Assembly (NCBI GenBank): GCA_938015445.1
Contig: CALLPE010000041.1
Coordinates: forward strand, 1 to 64,000
Origin: an uncultured Pirellulales bacterium
Lineage (GTDB): Bacteria > Planctomycetota > Planctomycetia > Pirellulales > Thermoguttaceae
Length of the DNA: 64,000 nt
Direction: 5' to 3'
The notes below the pieces were generated by a model, which worked only from the letters and a program-made list of their open reading frames with translations, was not told the origin of the DNA and did no database searches. This document shows positions 39,231 through 48,015 of this stretch, in pieces; the first letter of the stretch is position 1; every line of letters begins with the position of its first letter. The position numbers and the translations under genes were made by a program.

Positions 39231-40672
39231 TCCTTCTCCGCAGGCTTGGTGCCGCCACCACTGCCCGACGTGCCGGTGCCGCCAGATGATTCACGACTGC
39301 CTTCTGTCGCTCCCGCGCCGCCTAAACGCTCCAGCAGCAACTTGGCGTCGTCGCGCTTGGAGAACGGGCGCTTCGATTCCAGCGCTTCGCGCAACAGTCG
39401 TCTGGCCTCTTCCCGGCGGTCCTGCTCGACCAACAGCACGGCCAGATAGTAGCGGGTATCCTCGCTGACAATGCCCGACGCCGCAGCCTGCTGCAACGCC
39501 TGCAACGCCTGCTGGGGCCGGTTATTCTTGTACAGAATCCAGCCGTAAGTCGACCAGGCCTCGGACGCCCAGATCGAGCGCTGGAACTGTCGCACGTTGT
39601 TCTCGGCCAACTCCAACGCTTTCTGCCGTTTGCGTGCGTACTGTTCGTGCTTCTCCTGTTCGATAAGCGCCAGGGCCAGGTTGTTGCTGGCGGCAAAGTT
39701 GCCCGGCGATTGCATGAAAGCCGTCTCGAAATAGAACTCGGCGTCTTCGTATTGTTTTTGGAACAGGGCCACCGTACCGCGAATCAGCATGGCTGGAATG
39801 GAGGTCTTGTCGAGCTTCAGCGCGTCGCTGGCCCATTTCCGCGCCTCATCCAAGCGATCGGTCTCCAGTGCCCAACTGGCAGCTACTACCAGCGTGTTCG
39901 CGTCGTCTTTGGCCTGTCCCAGCGCGCTTTGCATCCACTCGGCCGCCTTCTTTGAATCGCCTTTCTGCTGGTAAAACAGGGCCATCTGTGCCTCGGGGGT
40001 CAACGCCCGAGGATCCACCTCCTTAGCCTGTTTGAGCTTATCGTAGGCCTCCTTGGCTTTCTCCTGCCGGAATAGCGCGTTGGCCAATCGCTGCTTCACG
40101 ATCGCTTCCTTCGGCTCCAGCTTCTCCCATTCCAGCAGATATTTTTCGGCCGAAGCCCATTCCTCGCGCGCCTCGTGATAAGTAGCCAGTCCGGCCAGTG
40201 TGCGCCGCTCCAACGGGTCTTTGCGCTTGGCACCCCCTTTGAAGTTGCGCAACAACGAATGGGCGTGATTGTACAGCATCCCCGCCTCGGTCACTCGACG
40301 CTCGCTTATCGCTATCTCGCCCATGATGACGAAAGCCTCAGGATCGTTCGGCTCCTCCTTGGCGGCCCGTTCCAAGTACAACCGCACCCCGCCGGGAGCG
40401 TTTATCTGCGAGAACATGCCGGCCATCATCACCTGGGCCGGCGGAAGGGTGGGGTCCAGGCGCCGGGCTTCCACCAACGCCCTGTATGCGCCCTCGAAAT
40501 CTTGATTGCGAAACCGTTTCTCGGCGTCGCGCAACTCCGGCGACTGCTGCTCGGCCCCCTGAGCCAGCGCCTGGCGTGCAAGCGGCTCAGCAATCGGCAA
40601 GGCCGCGAAAACCAAACCCAATGTCAACGCAACTCCCACTGTCCTCGCAACACAACCGAATCGTACTGCCAT
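39215..40672 (-). CDS. Exported TPR-repeat protein
   Basis: The 485-residue protein starts at ATG 40672, with AGGAAAG about 9 nt upstream. It has a signal peptide of about 38 residues (GVALTLGLVFAALPIAEPLA). About ten tetratricopeptide repeats fill the rest, for example DAEKRFRNQDFEGAYRALVE, PEAQMALFYQQKGDSKKAAE and NNLALALIEQEKHEQYARKR, followed by a Gly/Ser/Lys tail. TPR solenoids mediate protein-protein contacts; a periplasmic scaffold in envelope or secretion assembly is plausible. It appears monocistronic. Confidence 0.88.
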   Translation of the reverse strand: MAVRFGCVARTVGVALTLGLVFAALPIAEPLARQALAQGAEQQSPELRDAEKRFRNQDFEGAYRALVEARRLDPTLPPAQVMMAGMFSQINAPGGVRLYLERAAKEEPNDPEAFVIMGEIAISERRVTEAGMLYNHAHSLLRNFKGGAKRKDPLERRTLAGLATYHEAREEWASAEKYLLEWEKLEPKEAIVKQRLANALFRQEKAKEAYDKLKQAKEVDPRALTPEAQMALFYQQKGDSKKAAEWMQSALGQAKDDANTLVVAASWALETDRLDEARKWASDALKLDKTSIPAMLIRGTVALFQKQYEDAEFYFETAFMQSPGNFAASNNLALALIEQEKHEQYARKRQKALELAENNVRQFQRSIWASEAWSTYGWILYKNNRPQQALQALQQAAASGIVSEDTRYYLAVLLVEQDRREEARRLLREALESKRPFSKRDDAKLLLERLGGAGATEGSRESSGGTGTSGSGGGTKPAEKDKGSK

Positions 40673-41094
40673 GATGATACTTTCCTTTCCTGGCAAGACT
40701 GGCCAGAGCATACCCAAGCCCTGTTAAACCCGATTGGATCGCTGCGCACCTTCCGGCGCAACGCTGATTTAGTCTAGACTACGCCGAAAGGGCTTGCAGG
40801 GCAAGAACCAGCCCGGTAACACCAACAGGCGCCCAATGGTCATCCGCAAGTTATTCGCATGACGCTGGCGCAGGCCGTAACGAAAACCACCGAGCTTTAT
40901 GGGCATATACATTCCCCTCTATAGCCGTATATGCTGGTCTCCGGTCGTATCAATTGCGCGGCGACTTACCCGCAACCGAAGCCACTGCTTTCGTGTCGGC
41001 CAATTCCTTGATACGATTATCGCGGTGCCCATTGGCAGTATGCTCAGCATTCCATGGTTCGTTGGCAGTATGTTCAGCCTACAGGAGTCGCACT
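40673..41094. other. Divergent intergenic region with direct repeat
   Basis: The 422 bp lie between the TPR gene and the small exported coiled-coil gene. The 17-mer TTGGCAGTATGYTCAGC occurs at 41032-41048 and 41062-41078 (period 30), just before the CAGGAG ribosome site of the latter. Confidence 0.5.
41032..41078. repeat. 17 bp direct repeat, period 30
   Basis: TTGGCAGTATGCTCAGC and TTGGCAGTATGTTCAGC differ at one base. They lie in the leader of the 41095 gene. Confidence 0.75.
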
Positions 41095-41547
41095 ATGCAA
41101 AGCTCGCGCGTTACTGGAGTTCTAAAAACGGTGGCGTTGGGGGTGGCAATCGCCATGGCTGGCGCGGTCGGCCTGGCGCATGCCCAGGAAACGCCTTCGC
41201 AGGAAAAAACGGCCTCCCAAGACAAACAGCTCCAAGAGAAACAGCAGTCGGACGCGGAAAAGGCCCCTCGGGCTAAGGCCGCCGGTCGGCTACCGAACTA
41301 TTATGCTCAAGTTGTTGACCAGAACCAGCGAGAAGCCATCTACAAAATACAACAGGAGTACGAACCGAAATTGGCGGAACTCCGTCAAAAGCTCGACGCC
41401 CTGACCAAGGAGCGCGACGCGAAGATCCGCGCAGTGCTCAGGCCCGAGCAACTCAAGAAAGTCGAGCAGCTACAAGAAGAAGCCAGAAAAAAACGTATGG
41501 CCGAAAAGGCCAAGCCCTCCGAAGATCAGCCCGCCAAGCCCAACTAG
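41095..41547 (+). CDS. Small exported helical protein, Spy/CpxP-like in style
   Basis: The 150-residue protein starts at ATG 41095, 6 nt after CAGGAG. It has a signal peptide of about 30 residues (VALGVAIAMAGAVGLAHA) and a Gln/Lys/Glu-rich mature part that should form long helices, with YEPKLAELRQKLDALTKERD followed by IRAVLRPEQLKKVEQLQEEA. The LRPEQLKK element recalls the LTxxQ motif of Spy-like periplasmic chaperones, but only one copy is visible. It is plausibly a periplasmic chaperone or stress protein; this is inference. Confidence 0.75.
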   Translation: MQSSRVTGVLKTVALGVAIAMAGAVGLAHAQETPSQEKTASQDKQLQEKQQSDAEKAPRAKAAGRLPNYYAQVVDQNQREAIYKIQQEYEPKLAELRQKLDALTKERDAKIRAVLRPEQLKKVEQLQEEARKKRMAEKAKPSEDQPAKPN

Positions 41548-42025
41548 ATCGATCGTGTAAAACCTGCGGACAAGCCGGCCTCGCAGTGATTCAATCCTTC
41601 GGGCTGCGGCCGCGTTGGAGCAGTGGACCCCCAGTATCGGCGAACTGGGGTTGCTGTTGCGCTGCTGCGCCCATCGCTGCTGCGTAAAGGCGTCGGCCTG
41701 CGGGCCGGTGTCGCCAGTGGTGAAAGACGGACTTGTGCAACCTCGGTGCACCCGTTAAAGGGCGGCACGCGCTTCTTGCGTGCAACAGTGCACAGGCCAA
41801 ATTATCTCGGCCCGCGACGTCCGAAGCGACAGTCCAAAGCGGCGATCTAAATCGAAAGCCACCATCATATCGAGACCGACGATCGCTATGGAAAGCAACG
41901 AGCGTAATAAGAAATCAACGATATGGAAAGCGACGGTCGCAATAACAAATCAGAAGCGACGGTCGAAAAAGCCGCCGTCGTCCAGACCTATTCCCGACCA
42001 AACACCAACTGGTCGAAGCCCAACG
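41548..42025. other. Intergenic region with decayed 35 bp repeats
   Basis: The 478 bp lie between the small exported gene and the end of the hydrogenase operon. Two 35 bp imperfect tandem copies (41887-41956) and a partial third run through a purine-rich segment. Open frames here translate to Lys/Arg/Ser-rich sequence and look like repeat readthrough, not genes. Confidence 0.5.
41887..41956. repeat. 35 bp imperfect tandem repeat
   Basis: Each copy begins TATGGAAAGC and contains an AATAA-AAATCA block. The second is at 41922-41956, followed by a partial third with GAAGCGACGGTCG. Confidence 0.75.
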
Positions 42026-42466
42026 CTACGCAGTGGCCAGTTGGATGCGTGTGCCTTCCAAACGGTCGGCAATCGCTTTGACGACTTCTCGGTACAAGCT
42101 GTAGCCCAGCCGGGGATCCTCGCTACAGAGCCGGCGTAGTTGGGTGGCCTCGAAGGCGATGACCTTCGAGTCGCGCAAGGCCACGGCAGTGCCGGCGGTG
42201 CGATACGGTTCGACCAGCGCCGCCCAGACCAGCAGCTCGCGCTCTTCGACCGTATCGACCGCTTGGGGTTGTCCGCCCACGATGAAGCGAATTTCCACCT
42301 GTCCGGAAAGCAAGATGTACAGATGGTCCGCCCTCTGCCACTCCTGGAAAACAGATTCTCCCTGGGCAAAGGTTTTCTCTTCGGCCAGCATGGCCAGTTT
42401 GCGGAGAGTTTCGTGGCTTACGCCCGAAAAGTAAGGAAAACGCCGCAACAATTCTGGAGACACCAT
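42026..42466 (-). CDS. Stand-alone cyclic-nucleotide-binding-domain protein, end of hydrogenase operon
   Basis: The 146-residue protein is a single CRP-type sensor domain: LLRRFPYFSGVSHETLRKLA at the start, QGESVFQEWQRADHLYILLSG in the beta roll, a phosphate-binding-cassette-like ELLVWAALVEPYRTAGTAVA and a closing helix. There is no DNA-binding helix-turn-helix. It is the last gene of the operon, 203 bp after the hydrogenase large subunit. Comparable lone cNMP-domain proteins accompany some group 3 [NiFe] hydrogenases, to my recollection; the ligand is unknown. It may sense redox or a nucleotide and modulate the complex by protein contact. The start has GGGAGG upstream. Confidence 0.85.
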   Translation of the reverse strand: MVSPELLRRFPYFSGVSHETLRKLAMLAEEKTFAQGESVFQEWQRADHLYILLSGQVEIRFIVGGQPQAVDTVEERELLVWAALVEPYRTAGTAVALRDSKVIAFEATQLRRLCSEDPRLGYSLYREVVKAIADRLEGTRIQLATA

Positions 42467-42669
42467 AGCCTGCCCTCCCGATAGCCAACGCCTTCATTGC
42501 ACCCCCGGCGCCCCCGGATGGCAACCGGACGGCTTCTCAATGCACAACGCGCCTTTTACAGTTGGGGTGGGGCACCGTGGCGTTCCGACCACCATGCGCC
42601 ATCGCCGCATCGCCGGCCAGTAGGACGGCGCTACAGGACTCGGTTGCAGGATTAACGCCTGCCGACTCG

Positions 42670-44133
42670 TCAATCGCGGACTATTTCGCGCACCAGCGCG
42701 CCGTGCGGGTCGTACATCCGCACCCGCAGCGGCATCTGCCCCATCAGCGCGTGCGTGCCACACCCATGACAGGGATCATAAGCCCGGAAGGCCATTTCGA
42801 TCTTGTTCAAAATCCCGTCGTCCGCGCGACCGTTGCGGATCAACTGCCGCGCGGCCTTGTCGACCGACATAGCTATCCGGGCAGCGTTGTTTTGGGTGGC
42901 GACGATCAGATTGGCTTTGGTGACAATACCCCGGGAGTCGGTTCGATAGTGGTGTATCAGCGTGCCCCTGGGAGCCTCGACCACCCCGATGCCTTCTTCC
43001 GGCACGGCAGTAGGAATGGTGCGAATGTCGGCACTGGTCAGGTTCGGATCGCTCGCCCAGATGCGCATCATCTCCGCCGCCGAAAGCATTTCAACCAGCC
43101 GCGCCCAGTGGTTGGCCAACGTATGATGCACCGGCTTGCCGCCCAAGGTGCGGTAGAACTCCTCGTAAGCCTGCTGCGCCAAAGGAGTGGCCATGCCGTC
43201 GGCAGCGTTCAGCCGAGCCAAGGGGGCCACAGCGTACACGCCGCTTTGCGGGCCTTCCTCGAAACCCCGCCAGCCCACGTTCTTCAAGTAGCAGAACTTG
43301 ATGTAGCTCCACGGCTCGACGTGCTCGGCCACGTGCTTCAGGTAATCGCCGACGGGAAACTTCGCCGTCTCGCGCCCGCTCGGATCGACCACGCGCAGCA
43401 TCCCGTCGTAAAAATTCACCTTGTTGTCTTTGTCAACCAATCCCATGTAATAGGTGCGGTGAGTGTAAGCATCCGAAGTTATAAGATCGACGTACTGCGG
43501 GTTATTGAGCACCACGTCCTGGAAGACCTGCAAACTGAACCGGGCGAACTCGACCGCTTGGTCCGATACGCGAATCGCCCGCTCCTGCTCTTCCGCCTTG
43601 AGCTGCTTGGCCACGCCGCCGGGCAATCCCAGCACCGGATGGATCACTTTGCCGCCGGCCATGGCAATCAGCTCGCGCGCCTCGCGCCGCATGGCGATCA
43701 CGCGCTTGCCGATTTCCAACCCCACTTTCTCCAGCACTCCCAAGATATTGCGTTTGGCCTTAGGGGCCTCCGGGCCGACCACGAAGTCCGGTCCGCCCAA
43801 AAAATAAAAATGCAGCGCATGGTCCTCGAACATGAAAGTGTTGTAAACCAACTGGCGGATGGCCAGCGCAGCCGGCGGCGGCTCGACTTTGTACAGATCA
43901 TCCAGCGCCTTGGTGGCCGCCATGTGATGAGCCGTAGGACACACGCCGCAGATGCGCGAGGTTATCTGCGGCATATCTTCTACGGGCCGGCCCTCGGCGA
44001 ACTTTTCGAAGCCGCGCAACTCGGGAACCTGGAAATAAGCCCGCGTCGCATTCCCCTGCTCGTCCAGAAATATCTCGATCTTCCCGTGACCTTCCAGACG
44101 TGTAATGGGATCGATCGTTAGCGTGCGAGTCAT
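42670..44133 (-). CDS. mvhA: [NiFe] hydrogenase large subunit, group 3 (MvhA-like)
   Basis: The 487-residue catalytic subunit carries the Ni-Fe site for reversible H2 activation. The four Ni ligands are present: C62 and C65 in RICGVCPTAHH, and C455 and C458 in DPCHGCGTH. Residues after H461 (26, ALMGQMPLRVRMYDPHGALV and a short end) form the tail expected to be removed by a maturation protease. Absence of a membrane anchor and the pairing with MvhD and HdrA point to group 3c-like, cytosolic. It overlaps the small subunit gene by 4 bp. No hyp or protease genes are in the window, so maturation factors must be encoded elsewhere. Confidence 0.93.
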   Translation of the reverse strand: MTRTLTIDPITRLEGHGKIEIFLDEQGNATRAYFQVPELRGFEKFAEGRPVEDMPQITSRICGVCPTAHHMAATKALDDLYKVEPPPAALAIRQLVYNTFMFEDHALHFYFLGGPDFVVGPEAPKAKRNILGVLEKVGLEIGKRVIAMRREARELIAMAGGKVIHPVLGLPGGVAKQLKAEEQERAIRVSDQAVEFARFSLQVFQDVVLNNPQYVDLITSDAYTHRTYYMGLVDKDNKVNFYDGMLRVVDPSGRETAKFPVGDYLKHVAEHVEPWSYIKFCYLKNVGWRGFEEGPQSGVYAVAPLARLNAADGMATPLAQQAYEEFYRTLGGKPVHHTLANHWARLVEMLSAAEMMRIWASDPNLTSADIRTIPTAVPEEGIGVVEAPRGTLIHHYRTDSRGIVTKANLIVATQNNAARIAMSVDKAARQLIRNGRADDGILNKIEMAFRAYDPCHGCGTHALMGQMPLRVRMYDPHGALVREIVRD

Positions 44134-45122
44134 CGCTGTTGCCCTCCGTTTGCGGCCGGTTCCAGCCGTCTGAACAGTTGTGAGGCCGGCAGACTGTAGC
44201 GGTAGAACGTCCCGGCCGGATCCGCGATTTGGTCCATGATAGCGCCGATCTGGCGCGCGTCGTTGCTACCCACCAGCGAGGCGATCGCCGACATGGCGGC
44301 CGCCCCATAATCCGTCGCCCGGCTTAACGGCCCAAGACATCCCGTGCACGGCATGTTCCCCTTGATGCAAGCGTGATCGCAGCCGCTGCGCGTAGCAGGC
44401 CCCAAGCACAACAGCCCCTGGGCGAGGAAGCATTTTTCCGGGTCGATATGAATCTGATGCGGCCGGACGAACTGTTTGATGAAGGCTTCCTCGGGCTTAC
44501 TGTCGATGCGCGGGCAGTCGCGGCACTGGGCCACATCCGGCGCTAGCACGCTACCCCGCGGAGGAAGCTTGCCCTCGACGATGGCAGTCACGGCTTCGAC
44601 TATCAACTTCACCGGCGGCGGGCAGCCGGGCAGGTAGTAGTCCACAACAACCACTTGATCCAGCGCCTTGACCGATTCGTCGAGCGTGGGCAGCTCCAAC
44701 TGGCCTTCCGGCCTGGATACATGCGCAGAAGGAAAAGCCTTTTCCGCATTTACGGTGCTGAACTCGCCATCAGTGTAAACGGCCTCCAGTATCGCCTGGC
44801 GCGTGTACATGTTGGCCATTCCCGGCACACCTCCGGTGTGCGAGCAACTGCCGAAGGCCACCAACAGTTGCGACTTGCGACGGCACAGATCGGCCATCTC
44901 CTGCTGCTCGGAGGAACGGATGGCTCCGTTGACGAAGCAGGCCGCCATCTCGCCGTCGGCCATGGCTTCCACATCGGACCGCTTGAAATCAGTCGCGCAC
45001 GGCCAGAAGGCGATGTCCACCACCTGCACCACGTCCAGCACCGCTTCAGCCAGGTCCACTACAGCCTCTTCGCAGCCTCCGCACGACGCACACCAATAAA
45101 AACCGACCTTCGGTTTTGCCAT
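44130..45122 (-). CDS. mvhG: [NiFe] hydrogenase small subunit, iron-sulfur (MvhG-like)
   Basis: The 330-residue subunit relays electrons from the Ni-Fe site. The proximal cluster motif CASCGGCE (C11, C14) starts the protein, with FGSCSHTGGVPG and YLPGCPPP supplying further ligands. Additional Cys-rich segments CRDCPR, CFLAQGLLC and CDHACIKGNMPCTGC build the other clusters. No Tat signal is present, so it is cytosolic, as expected for group 3. GAGGAGG lies 6-7 nt before ATG 45122, which decides against an upstream start at 45185. It follows mvhD after 225 bp and overlaps mvhA by 4 bp. Confidence 0.92.
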   Translation of the reverse strand: MAKPKVGFYWCASCGGCEEAVVDLAEAVLDVVQVVDIAFWPCATDFKRSDVEAMADGEMAACFVNGAIRSSEQQEMADLCRRKSQLLVAFGSCSHTGGVPGMANMYTRQAILEAVYTDGEFSTVNAEKAFPSAHVSRPEGQLELPTLDESVKALDQVVVVDYYLPGCPPPVKLIVEAVTAIVEGKLPPRGSVLAPDVAQCRDCPRIDSKPEEAFIKQFVRPHQIHIDPEKCFLAQGLLCLGPATRSGCDHACIKGNMPCTGCLGPLSRATDYGAAAMSAIASLVGSNDARQIGAIMDQIADPAGTFYRYSLPASQLFRRLEPAANGGQQR

Positions 45123-45347
45123 GTTTTTCCTCCTCACAGCAGTTTGTCCGGCTCGAAAGCTGCACACGGCGCCCCCGGGCCCCAACCAGACTGCACCCGC
45201 CCGGCTGTACAGTGGCTATCTGGCCGGGACGCTATCCGACCGGGATTCGCCGCGCCAGGCGTTGGCACACAACGCTGGCCTTTGCACAGCCGCCGGCCTA
45301 AGCGGTGGTGACCCTATTGCGTATTCCCTACTGCCTGTTTCCATTCC

Positions 45348-45875
45348 CTATTCTGCTTTTGCCAGCACTGGTCGGCCTGCGCGCTTGACAGGCGACAACA
45401 CCTCGTGTCTATGCGGCGTCGGTATTGAGGCAAGCCGCAGCGGCCCCAACCGGCGGAGTTGTTCGGTCATTTCGTTTATCGCTTCGCGCACCCGGTCTCC
45501 CTCGGAAGCCGAGATCCACTCCAAGCGCACGCGCTGCGGCTCGATACCCATCTGCCCCAGCAGCCGTCGCAGTAGTTCGTATCGCCGCAGGCACTTGTAG
45601 TTGCCTTCCTGGTAGTGGCAATCGCCGGGATGGCACCCGCCGATCAGCACGCCGTCGGCCCCCTGGCGCAGCGCCACCAGCACGAATTGCGGGTCCAAAC
45701 GCCCGGAGCACATCACCCGGATGATCCGCGCGTTGGGAGCGTACTGTAGCCGGGAAACCCCGGCCAGGTCCGAGGCCGTATAAGTGCACCAGTTGCAAAA
45801 GAAGGCCACGATGCGCGGCTGGAAGCCCTCGGTCGAAGCACCCAGCTCGGCAGCCGAATGTGAAGTTTCAGACAT
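45348..45875 (-). CDS. mvhD: MvhD/FlpD-type [2Fe-2S] electron carrier
   Basis: The 175-residue protein belongs to the MvhD family, which passes electrons between the [NiFe] hydrogenase (or formate dehydrogenase) and HdrA. Ligand-like cysteines are seen in FFCNWCTYTASD (C27, C30), VMCSGRLDP and GGCHPGDCHYQEGNYKC. It overlaps hdrA by 8 bp, which strongly supports stoichiometric coupling to HdrA. Residues after about 140 form a short Arg/Pro-rich tail. The MvhD-MvhG gap is 225 bp, the largest inside the operon. Confidence 0.93.
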   Translation of the reverse strand: MSETSHSAAELGASTEGFQPRIVAFFCNWCTYTASDLAGVSRLQYAPNARIIRVMCSGRLDPQFVLVALRQGADGVLIGGCHPGDCHYQEGNYKCLRRYELLRRLLGQMGIEPQRVRLEWISASEGDRVREAINEMTEQLRRLGPLRLASIPTPHRHEVLSPVKRAGRPVLAKAE

Positions 45876-47865
45876 AGCTGAGTATCCCTTCGATCTCGTC
45901 GTAGATTTGTGCGTCGGTGAACAGGTGTTGCTGGGCTGCGCCCGACGGGCAGGCGGCCACGCAGGTGCCGCAGCCCTTGCACAACGACTCGTCGATTACC
46001 GCCACCCCTTTTTCCGGATCGCGGCTGATGGCCGAATAGGGGCACAACGGGATGCAAGTCTTGCAGCCCGAACACAGCTCCGCTTCCACCCAGGCCGTGT
46101 TCGGTTCCAGTGGTATGCGGGCGCAGTCGATCAGTGCCAGGGCTTGTGCGGCGGCGGCATCGGCCTGGGCCACGGTATCGGGTATATCCTTCGGCCCTTG
46201 GCAAGCACCGGCCAGAAAAACGCCATCGTTTACCGTATTGACCGGCGCCAACTTGGGATGCTTTTCCAGGAAGAAGCCTTCGGTCGAGCAACTCATGTTG
46301 AACATCCGCCGCACGGCATCAGCCCCCTCGGCCGGCTCCAAAGCCACAGCCAGTACCAGCATGTCCACCGGCACTTTCGTCACCCGACCCCGCAACGTGT
46401 CGTCAACCTGGACCACAAGCCCCTGGGGCTGGCCATTTTCGTCGGGCGGGCCGGGACGCACGTCACCTACCTTGCCACGGATGAACCGCACCCCTTCCTG
46501 CTGCACACGCTCGAAGAACTCCTCGAACGCTTTGCCCGGCGCGCGAATGTCGATGTAGAAATTGGTCACCTCTGCCCCGGTTTTCTCCTTGATAAGGTGG
46601 GCCAGCTTCAGCGAGTACATGCAGCATACCCGCGAACAATAGGGATGATAGTTGTGGTCCCGGCTACCGATGCAGTGGACAATCCCCACCCGTTTGGGCA
46701 CGCTGCCGTCGCGCAACACCACTTTCCCCTGGGTAGGACCGGCGGCGTTGAGCAGCCGTTCCACCTCTAGCGCCGAGTACACTTGAGGGAATTGGCCATA
46801 GCCGTAAAAGCGCATGGGCGTCGGATCGAAGGCCCGAAAGCCGGTGGCCACGATAATCGCTCCCACATCGAATTCCTCGTACCAATCCTGCTGCTGGAAG
46901 TCGATGGCGTTGCGTTCCCCGCACGCAGTCACGCACGTCTGCTTGCATTTGCCCGACTTCAGCCATAGGCAAGTCTCCGCATCGATGACCGGCACCGGAG
47001 GAACCGCCTGGGGAAACGGCATATACACTGGTTTGCGCAATCCCAATCCCTGGTCGAAGGCGTTGGGGAACTTGGGCGATCGGAACACGCATTCCTCGAT
47101 GCACTTCATACAGCCCACGCAACGTTCCTCGGAAATATACCTGGCCTTCCGCCGCACCTTAACGTGGTAATTACCGACCGAACCGCTTACTTCCGCCACC
47201 TCTGACAGAGACAACAGCCGGATTTTGGGATGGTCCTTGACGGCAGTCATCTTCGGGGTGAGGATGCAGGCGGCGCAGTCCAATGTGGGGAAGGTCTTGT
47301 CGAACATAGCCATGTGGCCGCCGATGGTCGGCTCGCGTTCCACAAGGATCACTTCCTTACCCGAGTCGCCCAGCGTCAGTGCTGCCTGTATGCCGGCGAT
47401 GCCCCCGCCGACGACCATCACCCGCGGCGTGATGCTCACGAATTTCCGTTCCAGCGGCTCGTGCCCGACCACGCGGCGTACCGCAGCCGCCACCTGCGCC
47501 TTGGCCTTGGCTAAAGCCAGCTCTCTGTCGGCTGTTACCCAGGCCACGTGTTCGCGGATGTTGGCCATCTGCACCAGGAAGGGGTTGAGTCCGGCGTCTT
47601 CGGCTGCCTTGCGGAAGGTTTTCTCGTGCAGATTGGGCGAGCAGGCCGCCACCACAATCCGCTCCAGGTGATGTTCGCGTATATCCCTTTTTAACAATTC
47701 CTGCCCGGGATCAGAACACATGTATCGGTATTCCCTGGCCAGGGCCACGTTGGGAAGTGTGGCGGCGAAGGCGGTCAGTTCCATCACGTCCACTGTACCG
47801 GCGATATTCGTGCCGCAATGGCACACATACACCCCGATCCTCACTTGGGGATGTTGGCGGATCAT
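45868..47865 (-). CDS. hdrA: HdrA, FAD- and iron-sulfur subunit of heterodisulfide-reductase-type complex
   Basis: The 665-residue protein is colinear with archaeal HdrA, the flavin-based bifurcation centre. The N-terminal domain has VYVCHCGTNIAGTVDV. The FAD-binding Rossmann motif is VVGGGIAGIQAAL (about 151-163). Cys-rich inserts include DCAACIL, ERCVGCMKCIEEC (C249-C259) and CKQTCVTAC. The C-terminal ferredoxin-like part has CSGCKTCIPLCPY and CKGCGTCVAACPS, the likely exit to ferredoxin. A GGGAGA ribosome site precedes ATG 47865. No separate hdrB or hdrC gene is present; the fused protein at 51900-53129 may fill that role. Confidence 0.95.
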   Translation of the reverse strand: MIRQHPQVRIGVYVCHCGTNIAGTVDVMELTAFAATLPNVALAREYRYMCSDPGQELLKRDIREHHLERIVVAACSPNLHEKTFRKAAEDAGLNPFLVQMANIREHVAWVTADRELALAKAKAQVAAAVRRVVGHEPLERKFVSITPRVMVVGGGIAGIQAALTLGDSGKEVILVEREPTIGGHMAMFDKTFPTLDCAACILTPKMTAVKDHPKIRLLSLSEVAEVSGSVGNYHVKVRRKARYISEERCVGCMKCIEECVFRSPKFPNAFDQGLGLRKPVYMPFPQAVPPVPVIDAETCLWLKSGKCKQTCVTACGERNAIDFQQQDWYEEFDVGAIIVATGFRAFDPTPMRFYGYGQFPQVYSALEVERLLNAAGPTQGKVVLRDGSVPKRVGIVHCIGSRDHNYHPYCSRVCCMYSLKLAHLIKEKTGAEVTNFYIDIRAPGKAFEEFFERVQQEGVRFIRGKVGDVRPGPPDENGQPQGLVVQVDDTLRGRVTKVPVDMLVLAVALEPAEGADAVRRMFNMSCSTEGFFLEKHPKLAPVNTVNDGVFLAGACQGPKDIPDTVAQADAAAAQALALIDCARIPLEPNTAWVEAELCSGCKTCIPLCPYSAISRDPEKGVAVIDESLCKGCGTCVAACPSGAAQQHLFTDAQIYDEIEGILSYV

Positions 47866-47904
47866 CTTTGTCTCTCCCAGGACATGCGGACGCTGCGCTA
47901 TCAG

Positions 47905-47940
47905 TGTTTCTGCTATAGCATAACTGTCTCTGCTAGGGCA
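47905..47940. repeat. 16 bp direct repeat inside the operon, period 20
   Basis: TGTTTCTGCTATAGCA and TGTCTCTGCTAGGGCA lie in the 150 bp between the Etf:quinone oxidoreductase and hdrA genes. Confidence 0.65.
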
Positions 47941-48015
47941 ACCGTGCCTGGCGTTGCAAGTAGTGTTCTGGAGGAACCTACCCTCCGAGCCACTATTCGC
48001 AATCGTGCCAAGCGG

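Noticed and set aside
42562..44121. Long plus-strand open frame of over 500 codons
   Set aside because: It is antisense to the hydrogenase large subunit, whose catalytic motifs are unambiguous.
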